Part shown: positions 40,920 to 51,964 of the stretch, in pieces
Numbering within the stretch: position 1 is the first letter of the stretch
Layout: every line of letters starts with the position of its first letter
From: Pelethousia sp034928145
Lineage (GTDB): Bacteria > Bacillota > Clostridia > Christensenellales > CAG-138
Assembly: GCA_034928145.1 (NCBI GenBank)
Contig: JAYFPE010000040.1
Location: forward strand, 1-64,000
DNA length: 64,000 bases
Reading direction: 5' to 3'
The notes under the pieces: model-generated
What the model saw: the letters and a program-made list of their open reading frames with translations, nothing else
Databases searched by the model: none
What the model was told of the DNA's origin: nothing
Made by a program: the position numbers and the translations under genes

Positions 40920-43900
40920 ATGCGCAGACTCAAAGCGGTTTTCTTTGCTTTCATCCTGCTGCTGCTCCCGGCCCTGGCTTTGGCGGGCGAGCCTGTGGCC
41001 CTAACCAACGCCGATTTTGGTGAGGTGGGTCTGGCGGACGGTCTGCCCCTTGGCTGGTACGCGGAGAGCTGGCTTAATGGCGAAGGCCAATACGCCATCG
41101 AACGGACGCTGGATGAAGCCGGCGGTCCGGCTTTGTGCATCGACAATTTGGTTGAGAATGACGTGCGGCTCTGCCAGCGCATCCCTGTGGAGGGGGGCGG
41201 ACTCTACCGCCTTTCCTGCGAGGCGCGGGCGGAAAACGTTGTAGGCGGGGCTGGTGTAAACGTATCCGTGGTGGATTCGCTGGCCGCTTCCGGGCCACTG
41301 TTGGGCAGCGCGGGTTGGCAAACCATCTCCCTACTCGGCCGCGCGGATGACGGCCAGAGCGAGCTGGCCGTTTGCGTGCGTTTGGGCGGCTATGGAGCGC
41401 TTTCTGCAGGCAGGGCTTATTTTCGCAATTTCCGCGTCGAAAAGCTGGACGCTGCGCCCGCAGGGGCCGATGTGGCCTATTTTGGCGTGGCCGTAGCAGG
41501 TTCCACCGAGGATGCGGGCGCGCATAATGTGAACGAACTGCACGGGGGCGCGATGGCCGTGGCTACGATCCTGATGGCCGCGCTGGGCGCCTGGCTCTAT
41601 AAGGCCTATATCGTGCGGCCCGGGGAAGGCGAGGGGGAAAAGCGATCTGCAAACGCGCAGCTGGGGTTGATCCTCAGCCTTGCTTTTTTGCTGCGCTGCG
41701 CGCTCTCCCTGCTCTTTTACGGCCATTCCATAGATATTGCCTGCTTCATGGCCTGGGCCAATACCCTGGCTGAAAATGGGCCCGGGGCTTTCTATACATC
41801 CGGCATGTTCGCCGATTACCCGCCGGGGTATATGTATGTGCTGTGGTTCACGGGCAGCCTAGGGAAGCTTCTTGGCCTAAGCTACGGCGGCGCCGGCTAT
41901 GTGCTTTTGACCAAGATGCCCGCCATCCTCAGCGATTTAGGCGCGGCCTATCTCGTTTTCCGCATGGCGGACAAGCGCTTTGAGCGCCGGGTGGCCCTGG
42001 CCCTCTGTTGCGCCGTTGCCTTCAATCCGGCCATGGCCTTCCTCTCGGGCGGCTGGGGCCAGATCGACCAGGTGTTGACCCTCCTGCTGGTGTTTGCCCT
42101 TTGGCTGTTCCTCGAAAACCGCCTGGAGCTTTGCGGCCTCGCCTATGGCGTGGCCATCCTGGTCAAGCCGCAGGCGCTGATGGCGGGGCCGCTTTTAGCC
42201 GCCGCTTATTTCATCAAAATCAAAGACCAGGGCTGGAAATCCGCCCTGCGCACCCTTTGGGCCGTGCTTTTGGCCGTGGGATCCATTCTCCTGCTCAGCC
42301 TGCCCTTTGGCGGCGGGCAGGGCAGCGTGGAGCTAAGCCTCTTGGGCATGACTTTCCAAGGCCCCTGGGTGCTGCAAAAGCTCCTGGGTACGGCCACGAG
42401 CTACCCTTACGCCAGCATCGAGGCCTTCAACCTTTTTTCTCTCTTTGGCGGCAACTGGCAGAATGTGGATGCGCCCTTCCTCTTTTCCATCAGCTATGGG
42501 CAGTGGGGTACGGCCTGTATCGGCCTTTCCGTATTTATTTCGATCTGGATGTACATAAAGGGCCGCAGGGAGCGGGGCTGTTTAGCCCTGTGTACGGCAT
42601 TTTTGCTGGCCGCTCTCTTTGTGCTGGGGCAATATATGCACGAGCGCTATCTTTTCCTGGTGTTGCTGCTGATCCTGATCAGCTTCATCTACTATGGGGA
42701 TCGGCGGCTGTTTCTTTGCTTTGTGTTCTTTACCTGCTCCCTGCTGCTCAATTCCCTGGCCGCCTTCATGGTGGTTAAGGATACGGCCCTGCGGGGGGAG
42801 GAGTACCTCTTCATCACGCGCTTGGGTTCGGCCCTCACCGTGGCGGCCTTTGCTTATTTCGCCTGGTCCTGCTATGATATCACCGTAAAGCGGCGCACTT
42901 CGCCCGCCTTTGAGGGAGATCGGCGCGCGGCGGATATCCGGCCCGGCCTGGACGCGCAAAAGCAGGAGAAGGATGCCCGCTTCACCAAGCGGGATAGGCT
43001 TTGGTGTGGCGCGCTCACGGGCCTTTACGCCCTAGTGGCCCTGCTCAACCTGGGCACGCTGCAAGCCCCGGAAACGGCCTGGCAGGCGGGCGTGCGGGAG
43101 GGCGTGACCATCCGCCTCGAAAAGGAGGCCGCGCTTTCCGGTATCCGGGTATTCGGCGGGCTGTATACGGGTGCGGCGGAATTCACGGATGATAAGGGCA
43201 ATTCCTTTGCCTATACGGAAGATCACGGCGATATGTTCCGCTGGGCCAAGATCGGCGGCGAGGGCTGGGAAACCGGCGCGGTGACCCTTCGAGTGACCGA
43301 GGGCTCCGTGTGGTTCAATGAGATCGCCTTTTTTGACGAGGATGGCGACCAAGTGCCTATCGCCTCCTGCGAGCCTTTGGCCGATGCGCCGGGCCTGGCG
43401 GATGCGGCCCTGCTGATCGACGAGCAGGATCAAGCGCCGGCTGCGCCCTCATACCTTAACGGCATGTATTTCGACGAGCTATATCATGCCCGTACGGCTT
43501 ATGAACACTTGCACGGCCTGGCACCCTATGAGAATTCCCACCCGCCGCTGGGCAAGGTGTTCATTATGCTGGGCATTGCCCTCTTTGGTATGAATACCTT
43601 TGGCTGGCGTATCGTGGGCACGCTTTTCGGCATTGCTATGGTGCCCATCCTCTATCTGTTTGCCAAACGGCTTTTCAAGCGCAGCGATTACGCCCTTTTA
43701 TGCGCGGGCTTGTTCGCCTTTGATTTCATGCACTTTTCGCAAACGCGCATCGCTACCATCGATGTGTTCGGCGTGTTCTTCATCCTGCTGATGTTCTATT
43801 TCATGCACGAATACTATTGCATGAATTTCTTCACGGATGGCTTGGGGGCCACACTCAAGCCCCTGGCCTGGGCGGGGGTATTCTTCGGCTTGGGCGCTGC

Positions 43901-44708
43901 CAGCAAGTGGATATGCATCTACGCGGGGGGCGGCCTGGCGGTGATTTTTTTCACCTCCCTGGGCCAGCGCTATATGGAATACCGCAAGCAGATCCGCAGC
44001 GGGGATGTGAAAAAGCGAGCCCAGGTAGCGCGCTTCTGGCGGCAGGCGGCGCTGACTCTTCTATGGTGCTGCCTGTTCTACATATTGGTGCCGGTGTGCA
44101 TCTATTTGGCATCCTACCTGCCCTATGTGCTTTCCGAAATGCACTATGACCTTGGTGGTATTTGGGATTTCCAAAAGTTCATGTTCGATTACCACAGCAA
44201 CCTTACGGCTACCCACCCCTACGAATCCCCCTGGTGGCAGTGGCCGCTCAACCTGCGGCCCGTATGGTATTATGTGGGTTATGATGTGCGCGCGGGCTAT
44301 GCCTCCACCATTTCCGCCTTTGGCAACCCGGCGGTATGGTGGGCCTGCTCCTTGGGGACATTGATTTTAGCGGTGCGGTTGATCCTGGGCAACATCCGCC
44401 AGGAAAAGGGCATGTTCGTGCTGATGGTGGCGGTTTGCGCCAACTATCTGCCGTGGGTGCTGGTGACCCGCTGCACCTTTGCCTACCACTATTTCGCCAC
44501 GGTGCCCTTCCTGATTTTGTGTACGGGCTATCTCTTGTGGGAGGCGGAGGCGCGGCGCCCATCCATCGCCCCGTTCAAATGGCTGTGGCTGGGTGTAAGC
44601 ATCGCCCTCTTTGCGCTGTTTTACCCGGTGATCTCCGGCCTGGCCGCGCCAGAGTGGTATATACACTGGTTGGAATGGTTGCCCAGCTGGACGTTTTTGG
44701 GCTATTGA
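40920..44708 (+). CDS. Two-module GT-C membrane glycosyltransferase with extracytoplasmic N-domain
   Basis: 1262 residues. Residues 1-22 form a signal-like helix (FFAFILLLLPALALA). About 25-165 is a beta-rich carbohydrate-binding-like domain. The first multi-membrane module (~215-660) carries HSIDIACFMAWANTL and FADYPPGYMY, as in GT-C mannosyltransferase-type enzymes. A second beta-type segment (~730-850) leads to a second module with MYFDELYHARTAYEHLHG, ENSHPPLGKVFI and QTRIATIDVF, a PMT/GT39 pattern. Each module has its own loop-1 acidic residue. I chose ATG 40920 because a -10-like TAAAAT lies at about 40880. Predicted to use polyprenyl-phosphate sugars outside the membrane; acceptor unknown. 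Followed by a GtrA flippase. Confidence 0.85.
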   Translation: MRRLKAVFFAFILLLLPALALAGEPVALTNADFGEVGLADGLPLGWYAESWLNGEGQYAIERTLDEAGGPALCIDNLVENDVRLCQRIPVEGGGLYRLSCEARAENVVGGAGVNVSVVDSLAASGPLLGSAGWQTISLLGRADDGQSELAVCVRLGGYGALSAGRAYFRNFRVEKLDAAPAGADVAYFGVAVAGSTEDAGAHNVNELHGGAMAVATILMAALGAWLYKAYIVRPGEGEGEKRSANAQLGLILSLAFLLRCALSLLFYGHSIDIACFMAWANTLAENGPGAFYTSGMFADYPPGYMYVLWFTGSLGKLLGLSYGGAGYVLLTKMPAILSDLGAAYLVFRMADKRFERRVALALCCAVAFNPAMAFLSGGWGQIDQVLTLLLVFALWLFLENRLELCGLAYGVAILVKPQALMAGPLLAAAYFIKIKDQGWKSALRTLWAVLLAVGSILLLSLPFGGGQGSVELSLLGMTFQGPWVLQKLLGTATSYPYASIEAFNLFSLFGGNWQNVDAPFLFSISYGQWGTACIGLSVFISIWMYIKGRRERGCLALCTAFLLAALFVLGQYMHERYLFLVLLLILISFIYYGDRRLFLCFVFFTCSLLLNSLAAFMVVKDTALRGEEYLFITRLGSALTVAAFAYFAWSCYDITVKRRTSPAFEGDRRAADIRPGLDAQKQEKDARFTKRDRLWCGALTGLYALVALLNLGTLQAPETAWQAGVREGVTIRLEKEAALSGIRVFGGLYTGAAEFTDDKGNSFAYTEDHGDMFRWAKIGGEGWETGAVTLRVTEGSVWFNEIAFFDEDGDQVPIASCEPLADAPGLADAALLIDEQDQAPAAPSYLNGMYFDELYHARTAYEHLHGLAPYENSHPPLGKVFIMLGIALFGMNTFGWRIVGTLFGIAMVPILYLFAKRLFKRSDYALLCAGLFAFDFMHFSQTRIATIDVFGVFFILLMFYFMHEYYCMNFFTDGLGATLKPLAWAGVFFGLGAASKWICIYAGGGLAVIFFTSLGQRYMEYRKQIRSGDVKKRAQVARFWRQAALTLLWCCLFYILVPVCIYLASYLPYVLSEMHYDLGGIWDFQKFMFDYHSNLTATHPYESPWWQWPLNLRPVWYYVGYDVRAGYASTISAFGNPAVWWACSLGTLILAVRLILGNIRQEKGMFVLMVAVCANYLPWVLVTRCTFAYHYFATVPFLILCTGYLLWEAEARRPSIAPFKWLWLGVSIALFALFYPVISGLAAPEWYIHWLEWLPSWTFLGY

Positions 44709-44717
44709 GGAAGGCTT

Positions 44718-45104
44718 ATGTTGCAAAAGGAAAATTTGTATCAACTGCTGCGCTTCGGCCTGGTGGGCGTGCTAAATACCCTGGTGGATTTTGGCGCCTA
44801 CCAGCTTTTGGTGTGGCTGGGCCTGCATTATGTTCTGGCCCAATGCCTTTCTTATAGCTGCGGCCTGCTCAACAGCTATTTTTTCAACAGCCGCTGGACC
44901 TTCCGCCAGGAGAAGAAATACACGCAAAAAGAATTTCTGCGCTTTTTGCTGGTCAACCTTTGCGCATTGGTCCTTTCCATACTTTTGCTTCGCCTGTGCT
45001 ATGAGGTGCTGGGCATCGAGAGCAACCTCGTCGCCAAGGGTATCGTCACGGTTTTTGTGATGCTGGTCAATTTCATCGCCAACAAGCTTTTCGTATTCAA
45101 ATAA
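44718..45104 (+). CDS. GtrA-family membrane protein
   Basis: 128 residues, four membrane helices. LLRFGLVGVLNTLVDFGAYQLLV start, and SYFFNSRWTFR in the middle are family motifs. GtrA proteins are thought to flip polyprenyl-phosphate sugars. Placed 9 bp after the GT-C enzyme, it is a natural supplier of that enzyme's donor. Confidence 0.92.
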   Translation: MLQKENLYQLLRFGLVGVLNTLVDFGAYQLLVWLGLHYVLAQCLSYSCGLLNSYFFNSRWTFRQEKKYTQKEFLRFLLVNLCALVLSILLLRLCYEVLGIESNLVAKGIVTVFVMLVNFIANKLFVFK

Positions 45105-45162
45105 CGCCCGCAGCGCTTCCGTTATCTGCTATCTGCAGCCCGGCGGGCGGGGGAGGCAAACT

Positions 45163-46692
45163 ATGCTTGCAAAAATACATAGCTTTGGCCTAAGCGGCCT
45201 GCTTGGCTTTGCCGTGGAGGTAGAGGTGGACGTGAGCGCGGGCCTGCCCGCATACGATACCGTGGGCCTGCCGGATGCCGCCGTGCGCGAATCCCGCGAG
45301 CGGGTGCGCTCCGCCCTGCGCAACAGCGGCTTTGAGTTTCCCATGCGCCGCCTCACCATCAACCTGGCCCCGGCGGATATGAAAAAAGAAGGCACCCTTT
45401 ATGACCTGCCCATCGCCTTGGGGATTTTGGCCGCCACGGAACAGATACCGCCGGAATCGGCGGCATCCTATCTTTTCTTGGGCGAGCTGGCCCTGGATGG
45501 GGCGGTGCGGGGCATAAACGGCGTGTTGCCCATGTTGATCAGCGCCCGGGAGAGCGGCATAAAAAGGGTGGTCGTACCCGCGGAGAACGCGGCCGAGGCC
45601 GCCCACATCGGGGATATCTCGGCCTATGCCGTGAAAAGCCTCAGCGAAGCCGCCGCCCTTTTACGCGGCCAGGCGGAGTCTGTACCCATCGCCCGGGGCG
45701 AGTGGAAGGGCGAGGCTACGGAGGGGTATAACGACTTTGCCGATATTAAGGGCCAGCAGGGAGCCAAGCGGGCTGCCGAGATTGCCGCGGCGGGCGGGCA
45801 TAACCTGCTTCTGGTGGGCACGCCGGGCAGCGGCAAAACCATGCTTGCCAAGGCCATCCCCTCCATTTTGCCGGCGCTCACTTTTGGGGAAGCGCTGGAG
45901 ATCACGAAAATCCACTCCATCATGGGCAACCTGCGGGGCTCTGACTCCATTGCCCTCAGGCGGCCCTTCCGAGCGCCGCATCATAACGCTTCCACGGCTG
46001 CGCTGGTGGGCGGCGGCTCTAAGGCCTTGCCTGGCGAGATCAGCCTGGCGCATTTCGGCGTACTCTTTTTAGATGAATTTCCGGAGTTCCAAAAAGACGC
46101 GCTCGAAGCCCTGCGCCAGCCCATGGAGGATGGTATGGTCACCATCACCCGGGCGGCCATGCGGGCAAGCTACCCGACGCAATTCATGCTGGTGGCCGCC
46201 ATGAACCCCTGCCCCTGCGGCTATTATGGCGGCAGGCAGGACAGGTGCCGCTGCACGCCCGCCCAGATCAGCCGCTACCGTGGCCGGATCTCCGGGCCGA
46301 TGCTGGACCGCATCGACCTGCATGTGGAAATGACGGAGGTGGGCTATGAGGATATCGCGGGCCGTGCGCCGGGCGAACCCAGCGCCGCCATTAGGGCCCG
46401 GGTGGATGCTGCGCGCGACCGCCAGCGGGCGCGCTACCAGGGCGAGGGCATCCTCTTCAACGCCCAGCTTACGGAGGCGCAGATGCAGCGCTTTTGCCCC
46501 TTAGATGATAAGGCCGAGGCTCTTTTGAGGCGGGCCTTCACCGCGCTTGACCTGAGCGCCCGGGCTTACGGCCGGGTTCGCAAGGTGGCCCGCACCATCG
46601 CCGATGTGGAGGGCAGCGAGGTCATAAGGCCGGAGCACATCGCCGAAGCTGTGCAATATCGGAGTTTAGATCGCAAATATTGGGGAGGATAG
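45163..46692 (+). CDS. comM: YifB/ComM-family Mg-chelatase-like AAA ATPase
   Basis: 509 residues. N-terminal Lon-S5-like region (GLPAYDTVGLPDAAVRESRERVRSAL), Walker A GTPGSGKTMLAKAI near residue 223, FLDEFPEF Walker B, and the four-Cys insert CPCGYYGG...CRC. C-terminal RAYGRVRKVARTIADVEGS. ComM promotes branch migration in natural transformation; dprA follows by 3 bp. Confidence 0.93.
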   Translation: MLAKIHSFGLSGLLGFAVEVEVDVSAGLPAYDTVGLPDAAVRESRERVRSALRNSGFEFPMRRLTINLAPADMKKEGTLYDLPIALGILAATEQIPPESAASYLFLGELALDGAVRGINGVLPMLISARESGIKRVVVPAENAAEAAHIGDISAYAVKSLSEAAALLRGQAESVPIARGEWKGEATEGYNDFADIKGQQGAKRAAEIAAAGGHNLLLVGTPGSGKTMLAKAIPSILPALTFGEALEITKIHSIMGNLRGSDSIALRRPFRAPHHNASTAALVGGGSKALPGEISLAHFGVLFLDEFPEFQKDALEALRQPMEDGMVTITRAAMRASYPTQFMLVAAMNPCPCGYYGGRQDRCRCTPAQISRYRGRISGPMLDRIDLHVEMTEVGYEDIAGRAPGEPSAAIRARVDAARDRQRARYQGEGILFNAQLTEAQMQRFCPLDDKAEALLRRAFTALDLSARAYGRVRKVARTIADVEGSEVIRPEHIAEAVQYRSLDRKYWGG

Positions 46693-46695
46693 GCC

Positions 46696-47802
46696 ATGCA
46701 GGAGGAAGCGCGCAGATACCGCCTTTGGCTCAGCTTTGTGCTGGGCACGGCCCACGCCCGCGTTCAAGCGTTGCTGGATGCATACGAGGGCGACGGCAAG
46801 GCCGTTTTCCGCGAGGCGGCGCTGGGCTGCCTGCCCGGCGCGATCCAGCGGGAGTTGGAGGGGAATGCCCTGTTGCAGCAGAAGGCCAGTGAAGCCTATA
46901 TCGACCAATGCCTAGGGTATATGGCCCGCCACGGCATCGAGGCCGTGCTGCTGGAGGATGAAAACTACCCTGCGCTCTTGCGCCACATCTACCGCCCGCC
47001 CACAGCGCTGTATGTGCGGGGGCGATTGCCCAAGCGCATCCCGCTGCCTCTGGCGCTGATCGGTTCGCGCAAATGCACGGATTACGGCAGGCAGATGGCC
47101 TTGGCGCTTTCCAAAGAGCTGGCGGAGCAGGGCGTATGCGTGGTATCCGGCCTCGCTTACGGCATTGACTGCCTCTGCGCCCAGGGCGCGCTGGCAGCGG
47201 AGGGGAACGATTTTCCGACCATCGCCGTGCTGGGCGGCGGGGTGGATGTGGTTTACCCGGCTGCCAATCGAAGGGAATACGACCTGATCGTGGAGCGGGG
47301 GGCCGTGGTATCCGAGCATTTGCCGGGCACCAAACCGCTGGCCGCGCATTTCCCCCAGCGTAACCGCATCATCAGCGGCATCAGCCGCGGCGTGGTCGTC
47401 ATCGAGGCGGCAAAGCAAAGCGGTACCAGCATCACCGTGGATTGCGCCCTTGAGCAGGGGCGGGACGTGTTCGCCCTGCCGGGCAGGCTCACGGATATCA
47501 CCAGCGAGGGCGCCAACCGCATGATCAGCGAAGGCACGGCCAAAGCCGTAAACGGCGCTAAAGATATTTTAGAGGAATACGGCGTGGAAATAAAAGCGAA
47601 AGAGCCTGTGAAAACGGTGGATGAAAGCGCCCTTTCCTTTGAGCAAACGCTGATCCTTAGGCTGCTGCAGGCGGGGGAGCGCAGCGCCGACGATTTGGCC
47701 GAAATGACGGGCTTTTCCCCCTCGGTTTTAAATTTCGCCTTGACAGACATGGAATTTTCGGGAATAATTAAGCAATCGCGCGGCAGGCTCTATAGCCTGT
47801 GA
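46696..47802 (+). CDS. dprA: DNA-processing protein DprA
   Basis: 368 residues. The Rossmann core reads LALIGSRKCTDYGRQMA, VVSGLAYGIDCLC, VLGGGVDVVYPAANR, and HFPQRNRIISGIS. A C-terminal winged-helix-like region (LRLLQAGERSADDLAEMTGF) follows. Loads RecA on incoming single-stranded DNA. No other competence genes in this window. Confidence 0.95.
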   Translation: MQEEARRYRLWLSFVLGTAHARVQALLDAYEGDGKAVFREAALGCLPGAIQRELEGNALLQQKASEAYIDQCLGYMARHGIEAVLLEDENYPALLRHIYRPPTALYVRGRLPKRIPLPLALIGSRKCTDYGRQMALALSKELAEQGVCVVSGLAYGIDCLCAQGALAAEGNDFPTIAVLGGGVDVVYPAANRREYDLIVERGAVVSEHLPGTKPLAAHFPQRNRIISGISRGVVVIEAAKQSGTSITVDCALEQGRDVFALPGRLTDITSEGANRMISEGTAKAVNGAKDILEEYGVEIKAKEPVKTVDESALSFEQTLILRLLQAGERSADDLAEMTGFSPSVLNFALTDMEFSGIIKQSRGRLYSL

Positions 47803-47889
47803 GCGGCGCGGTCACCGATCAAGGGAATCGATTCTAAAATTGATCAAAATATTGCAAACGGTGTGCAGCATGTGGAGGTAGTCGCTTAG

Positions 47890-49984
47890 ATGGCGGAAAC
47901 GTTAGTGATCGTCGAGTCCCCGGCAAAGGCCAAGACGATAGGCAAGTTTTTAGGTACGAAATATAAGGTGGTGGCCTCCAACGGTCACGTGCGGGATCTA
48001 CCCAAGAGCCAGTTGGGTGTGGATGTGGAGCATGACTTCTCGCCCAAATACATCACCCTCAGAGGCAGGGGCGATGTGCTCGAGACCATCCGCAGAGAGG
48101 CCAAGGCCGCCAAAAAGATATATCTCGCAACCGACCCCGATATGGAAGGGGAAGCCATCAGCTGGCATTTGGCGCAGATTCTCAAGCTGGATCCGGATTC
48201 CAAGTGCCGCATCGAGTTTAATGAGATTACCGCGAACACAGTGAAAAACAGCGTAAAATCCGCCAGAGCTATCGATATGCATTTGGTGGACGCGCAGCAG
48301 GCCCGCCGCGTGCTCGACCGATTGGTCGGTTATAAGATCAGCCCCATCCTCTGGGCCAAGGTGCGCCGGGGCCTGAGCGCGGGCCGGGTTCAATCCGTGG
48401 CCTGCCGCATCCTGTGCGACCGCGAAAAGGAGATTATGGATTTCATTCCGGAGGAATTCTGGAACATCACCGCCCTTTTGAAGCATAAGGACAGCCGCAA
48501 GCCCCTATCCGCCAAGTTCTATGGCTATGGCGATAAAAAAACCGATATTCACAACGCGCAAGAGGCCCAGGCCGTGGTGGATGCCTCCACGCGGGCCGAT
48601 TTTACAGTAACGGATATCAAGGTTAGCGAGCGGGTGCGCCACGCGCCGCCGCCCTTTACCACCAGCAGCCTGCAGCAGGAGGCCAGCCGCAAGCTGGGCT
48701 TCACCACCAAGCTTACCATGCTCATCGCCCAGCAGCTCTACGAGGGCGTGGAGATCGCCGGCCAGGGCGTGACGGGCCTTATCACCTATATCCGTACGGA
48801 CTCCGTGCGCATCGCCCAGGAGGCGCAGAGCCAGGCGCTGGAGCATATCGCCGCTGCCTACGGCGCGCCGTATGTACCGGCCAAGCCTAATCTATATAAG
48901 GGCCGCAAAGGCGCGCAGGATGCGCACGAGGCCATCCGGCCCTCTAGCGTGCTCAACAGGCCGCAGGACGTGAAGGCCTCCCTCAACAACAACCAATACA
49001 AACTCTATAAGCTGATCTACGAGCGCTTCCTGGCCAGCCAGATGAGCGAGGCCAAATATGAGGTAAGCGCCGTTTCCTTTGGCTCTGACGGCTGCACCTA
49101 CAAAGCCACAGGCACGCGCACCCTCTTCAACGGCTATACCGTCGTTTATACGGAAGGCCGGGACGAGGCCGAGGAAGCGGAGACCACCCTGCCCAAGCTG
49201 AGCATGGGCGAAAAGCTAGCCCTCGAACGCATAGAGCAAGAGCAGAAATTCACCCAGCCGCCGCCCCGCTATACGGAGGCTTCCTTGGTTAAAACGCTGG
49301 AAGAGAAGGGCATCGGCCGCCCCAGCACCTATGCGCCAACCATCTCCACCATCATCGAGCGGGGCTACGTGCAACGGGAGAAAAAACAGCTGATCCCCAC
49401 AGAGCTGGGCTTCGTGGTCACACAGATCATGAAGGAAAACTTTCAGGATATCGTGGATGTGAAATTCACAGCCGATATGGAGACCAAGCTGGACCGGGTC
49501 AAGGATGGCGAGCAGGAGTGGAAAGACGTAATCCGCCGCTTCTACGGCCCCTTTGAGGAAACGGTGGTCAAGGCCTCTGAGAGCATCGAGAAGGTAGTCA
49601 TCGCGGACGAGGTATCGGATATCCCCTGTGAAAAGTGCGGGGCCATGATGGTCTACAAGATGGGCCGTTTCGGCAAGTTCCTGGCCTGCCCCAATTTCCC
49701 CGAATGCCGCAACACCAAGGCGATCGTGGAAAAGATCGACGTAGCCTGCCCGCAATGCGGCGCGGCCCTCATCAAGCGCAAGTCCAAGCGCGGCAAAGTC
49801 TTTTATGGCTGCGAACGCTACCCGGATTGCAGCTTCGTCTCCTGGGATCGGCCCGCCAAGGAGAAATGCCCGGCCTGCGGCCAGATGATGGTGCATAAGC
49901 TGGGCCAGAACGGGGGCTATACCGTTTGCACCAATAAAGAATGCGGGCATGTGGTGCGGCCGCAAAAAAAGGATAAGGACGAGA

Positions 49985-49992
<8 letters not shown>
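47890..49992 (+). CDS. topA: DNA topoisomerase I
   Basis: 700 residues. The TOPRIM domain starts VIVESPAKAKTIGKFLG; ATDPDMEGEAISWHL holds the metal acids; the active-site Tyr lies in TYIRTDSVRIA. Three C-terminal four-Cys zinc ribbons begin at CEKCGAMM, CPQCGAAL and CPACGQMM. Relaxes negative supercoils. GGAGGT lies 10 bp before ATG. Overlaps trmFO by 8 bp. Confidence 0.97.
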
Positions 49993-51310
<1,318 letters not shown>

Positions 51311-51430
51311 AGGTAAAAGAGGAGGGTCTCGCCAAGCGCGAATCTATGGTATTATTGTAAAAAACCGAATCACGTAAAACCTGCGCCAAGGCGCGTTGTT
51401 TGATCGAAAAGATCGAAAGGGAAGGAATAT

Positions 51431-51964
51431 ATGACGCTGGAGGGAACGACGATCGTGGCCGTACGCCGGGATGGCAAATGCGCTGTAGCCGGGGATGGCC
51501 AGGTGACCATGGGCGAGAAGACCATCATGAAGGGCACGGCCCGCAAGGTGCGCAGGCTCTACAACGACAAAGTGGTGGTGGGCTTCGCAGGCTCTGTTGC
51601 GGATGCGTTTTCGCTCTGCGAACGCTTTGAAACCAAGCTTACCAAATATAGCGGCAGCCTGAAGCGGGCGGCCGTGAGCCTGGCGCAGGATTGGCGGGGC
51701 GATAAGGCCATGCGCCAGTTGGAGGCCCTGCTGATTGCCGCGGACGCCGAGGAACTGCTTATCATCTCCGGCACGGGCGAGGTCATCGATCCGGACGACG
51801 GCATCGCCGCTATCGGCTCGGGCGGTATGTACGCTATGGCCGCAGCAAAAGCCCTCAAAGAGAATACAGACCTTGGCGCAAAAGAGATCGCGCAAAAGGC
51901 CATTGAAATCGCTTCGCAGATCTGCGTGTTTACCAACGGCAATATCACGCTGGAGGAAGTATGA
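51431..51964 (+). CDS. hslV: ATP-dependent protease peptidase subunit HslV (ClpQ)
   Basis: 177 residues. After a short propeptide MTLEG comes TTIVAVRRDGK, with the N-terminal catalytic Thr expected after processing, as in Bacillus ClpQ-type forms. GDGQVTMGEKTIMKGTARKVRRL is conserved. Forms the proteolytic double ring with HslU. AAGGGAAGGAATAT precedes the ATG. Overlaps hslU by 4 bp. Confidence 0.95.
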   Translation: MTLEGTTIVAVRRDGKCAVAGDGQVTMGEKTIMKGTARKVRRLYNDKVVVGFAGSVADAFSLCERFETKLTKYSGSLKRAAVSLAQDWRGDKAMRQLEALLIAADAEELLIISGTGEVIDPDDGIAAIGSGGMYAMAAAKALKENTDLGAKEIAQKAIEIASQICVFTNGNITLEEV

